The position numbers and the translations under genes were made by a program. A DNA stretch of 51,129 nucleotides from Anaerolineae bacterium (GTDB taxonomy: Bacteria > Chloroflexota > Anaerolineae > Aggregatilineales > Phototrophicaceae), in assembly GCA_023382675.1 (NCBI GenBank), contig JAHDWN010000024.1, positions 53,325 through 104,453 of the forward strand, written 5' to 3'. The notes beneath the pieces were generated by a model. That model was not told the origin of the DNA. It was given only the letters and a program-made list of their open reading frames with translations, and did not search any database. This document shows positions 51,034 to 51,129 of this stretch, piece by piece; within the stretch, counting starts at the first letter, position 1, and every line of letters begins with the position of its first letter.

Positions 51034-51070
51034 CGTCCCTCATCCCCACCCCACCTCGCTGCGCTCGACT

Positions 51071-51097
51071 CCCCTCCCCATCGCGATTGTAAAGGGG
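51071..51097. repeat. Partial CCCCTCCCC palindrome
   Basis: CCCCTCCCCATCGCGAT is identical to the left half of 45496-45521, then the right half decays to TGTAAAGGGG. CATCCCCACCCC precedes it by 30 bp, as in the other copy. It starts the 3' region after the last gene. Confidence 0.55.
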
Positions 51098-51129
51098 ACG
51101 ACACTATTAACCAAAGGATTGTCTGGGAC

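Overview
The window is a GC-rich, gene-dense bacterial chromosome segment with no rRNA or tRNA gene that I can see. The two ABC substrate-binding proteins, the small single-domain accessory genes, the TIR/WD-repeat and CHAT proteins and the heavy load of intergenic hairpin repeats together suggest Chloroflexota, probably an Anaerolineae-like lineage. This is inference from style and family content; there is no marker gene to prove it.

Layout. (1) 1-4010: a CHAT-domain peptidase cut by the left edge, a small membrane protein, a secreted fasciclin-domain protein and an M20 peptidase. (2) 4256-16539: a carbohydrate or polyol locus. A SorC-type regulator diverges from an operon of NagD/AraL-like phosphatase, substrate-binding protein, two permeases, two MalK-type ATPases, an FGGY kinase and an AraM/EgsA-type glycerol-1-phosphate dehydrogenase; a GlpD-type glycerol-3-phosphate dehydrogenase converges on it. 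Much of the set matches the non-isomerase part of the Bacillus subtilis ara operon (araB, L, M, N, P, Q), but araA and araD are absent. (3) 16681-30611: an accessory region of small genes: methyltransferase/HxlR pair, two metallo-beta-lactamase-fold proteins, two DUF1801 proteins, three DHFR/RibD-like reductases plus a fragment of a fourth, DUF6194, a DHA2-type MFS pump, an HhH protein, DUF2277, two AraC regulators, TrmO, an alpha/beta hydrolase, a YdeI-like protein and a glycosyltransferase. Several have near-identical promoter elements. (4) 30647-36637: a 1102-residue TIR/transmembrane/17-repeat propeller-like protein, a cupin, an Imm-5-like protein, a DinB-like protein and methylglyoxal synthase. 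(5) 36974-40635: a xylulokinase-like kinase, a membrane-anchored unknown and an M24 peptidase. (6) 41239-51033: OppC/OppB permeases and a family-5 binding protein, divergent from a gamma-glutamyl-type glutamine synthetase, an SDR, an aldehyde dehydrogenase and a Gfo/Idh/MocA oxidoreductase. The synthetase, SDR and aldehyde dehydrogenase fit a gamma-glutamylation route for an amine or amino alcohol.

Intergenic DNA is unusually structured. There are 24-nt hairpins with a GTAG foot and compensating stem changes (REP-like), large nested inverted repeats built from CACAGAG-type arms next to gene 3' ends, GC-rich palindromes, and the remains of a toxin-antitoxin module broken by a REP-like hairpin.
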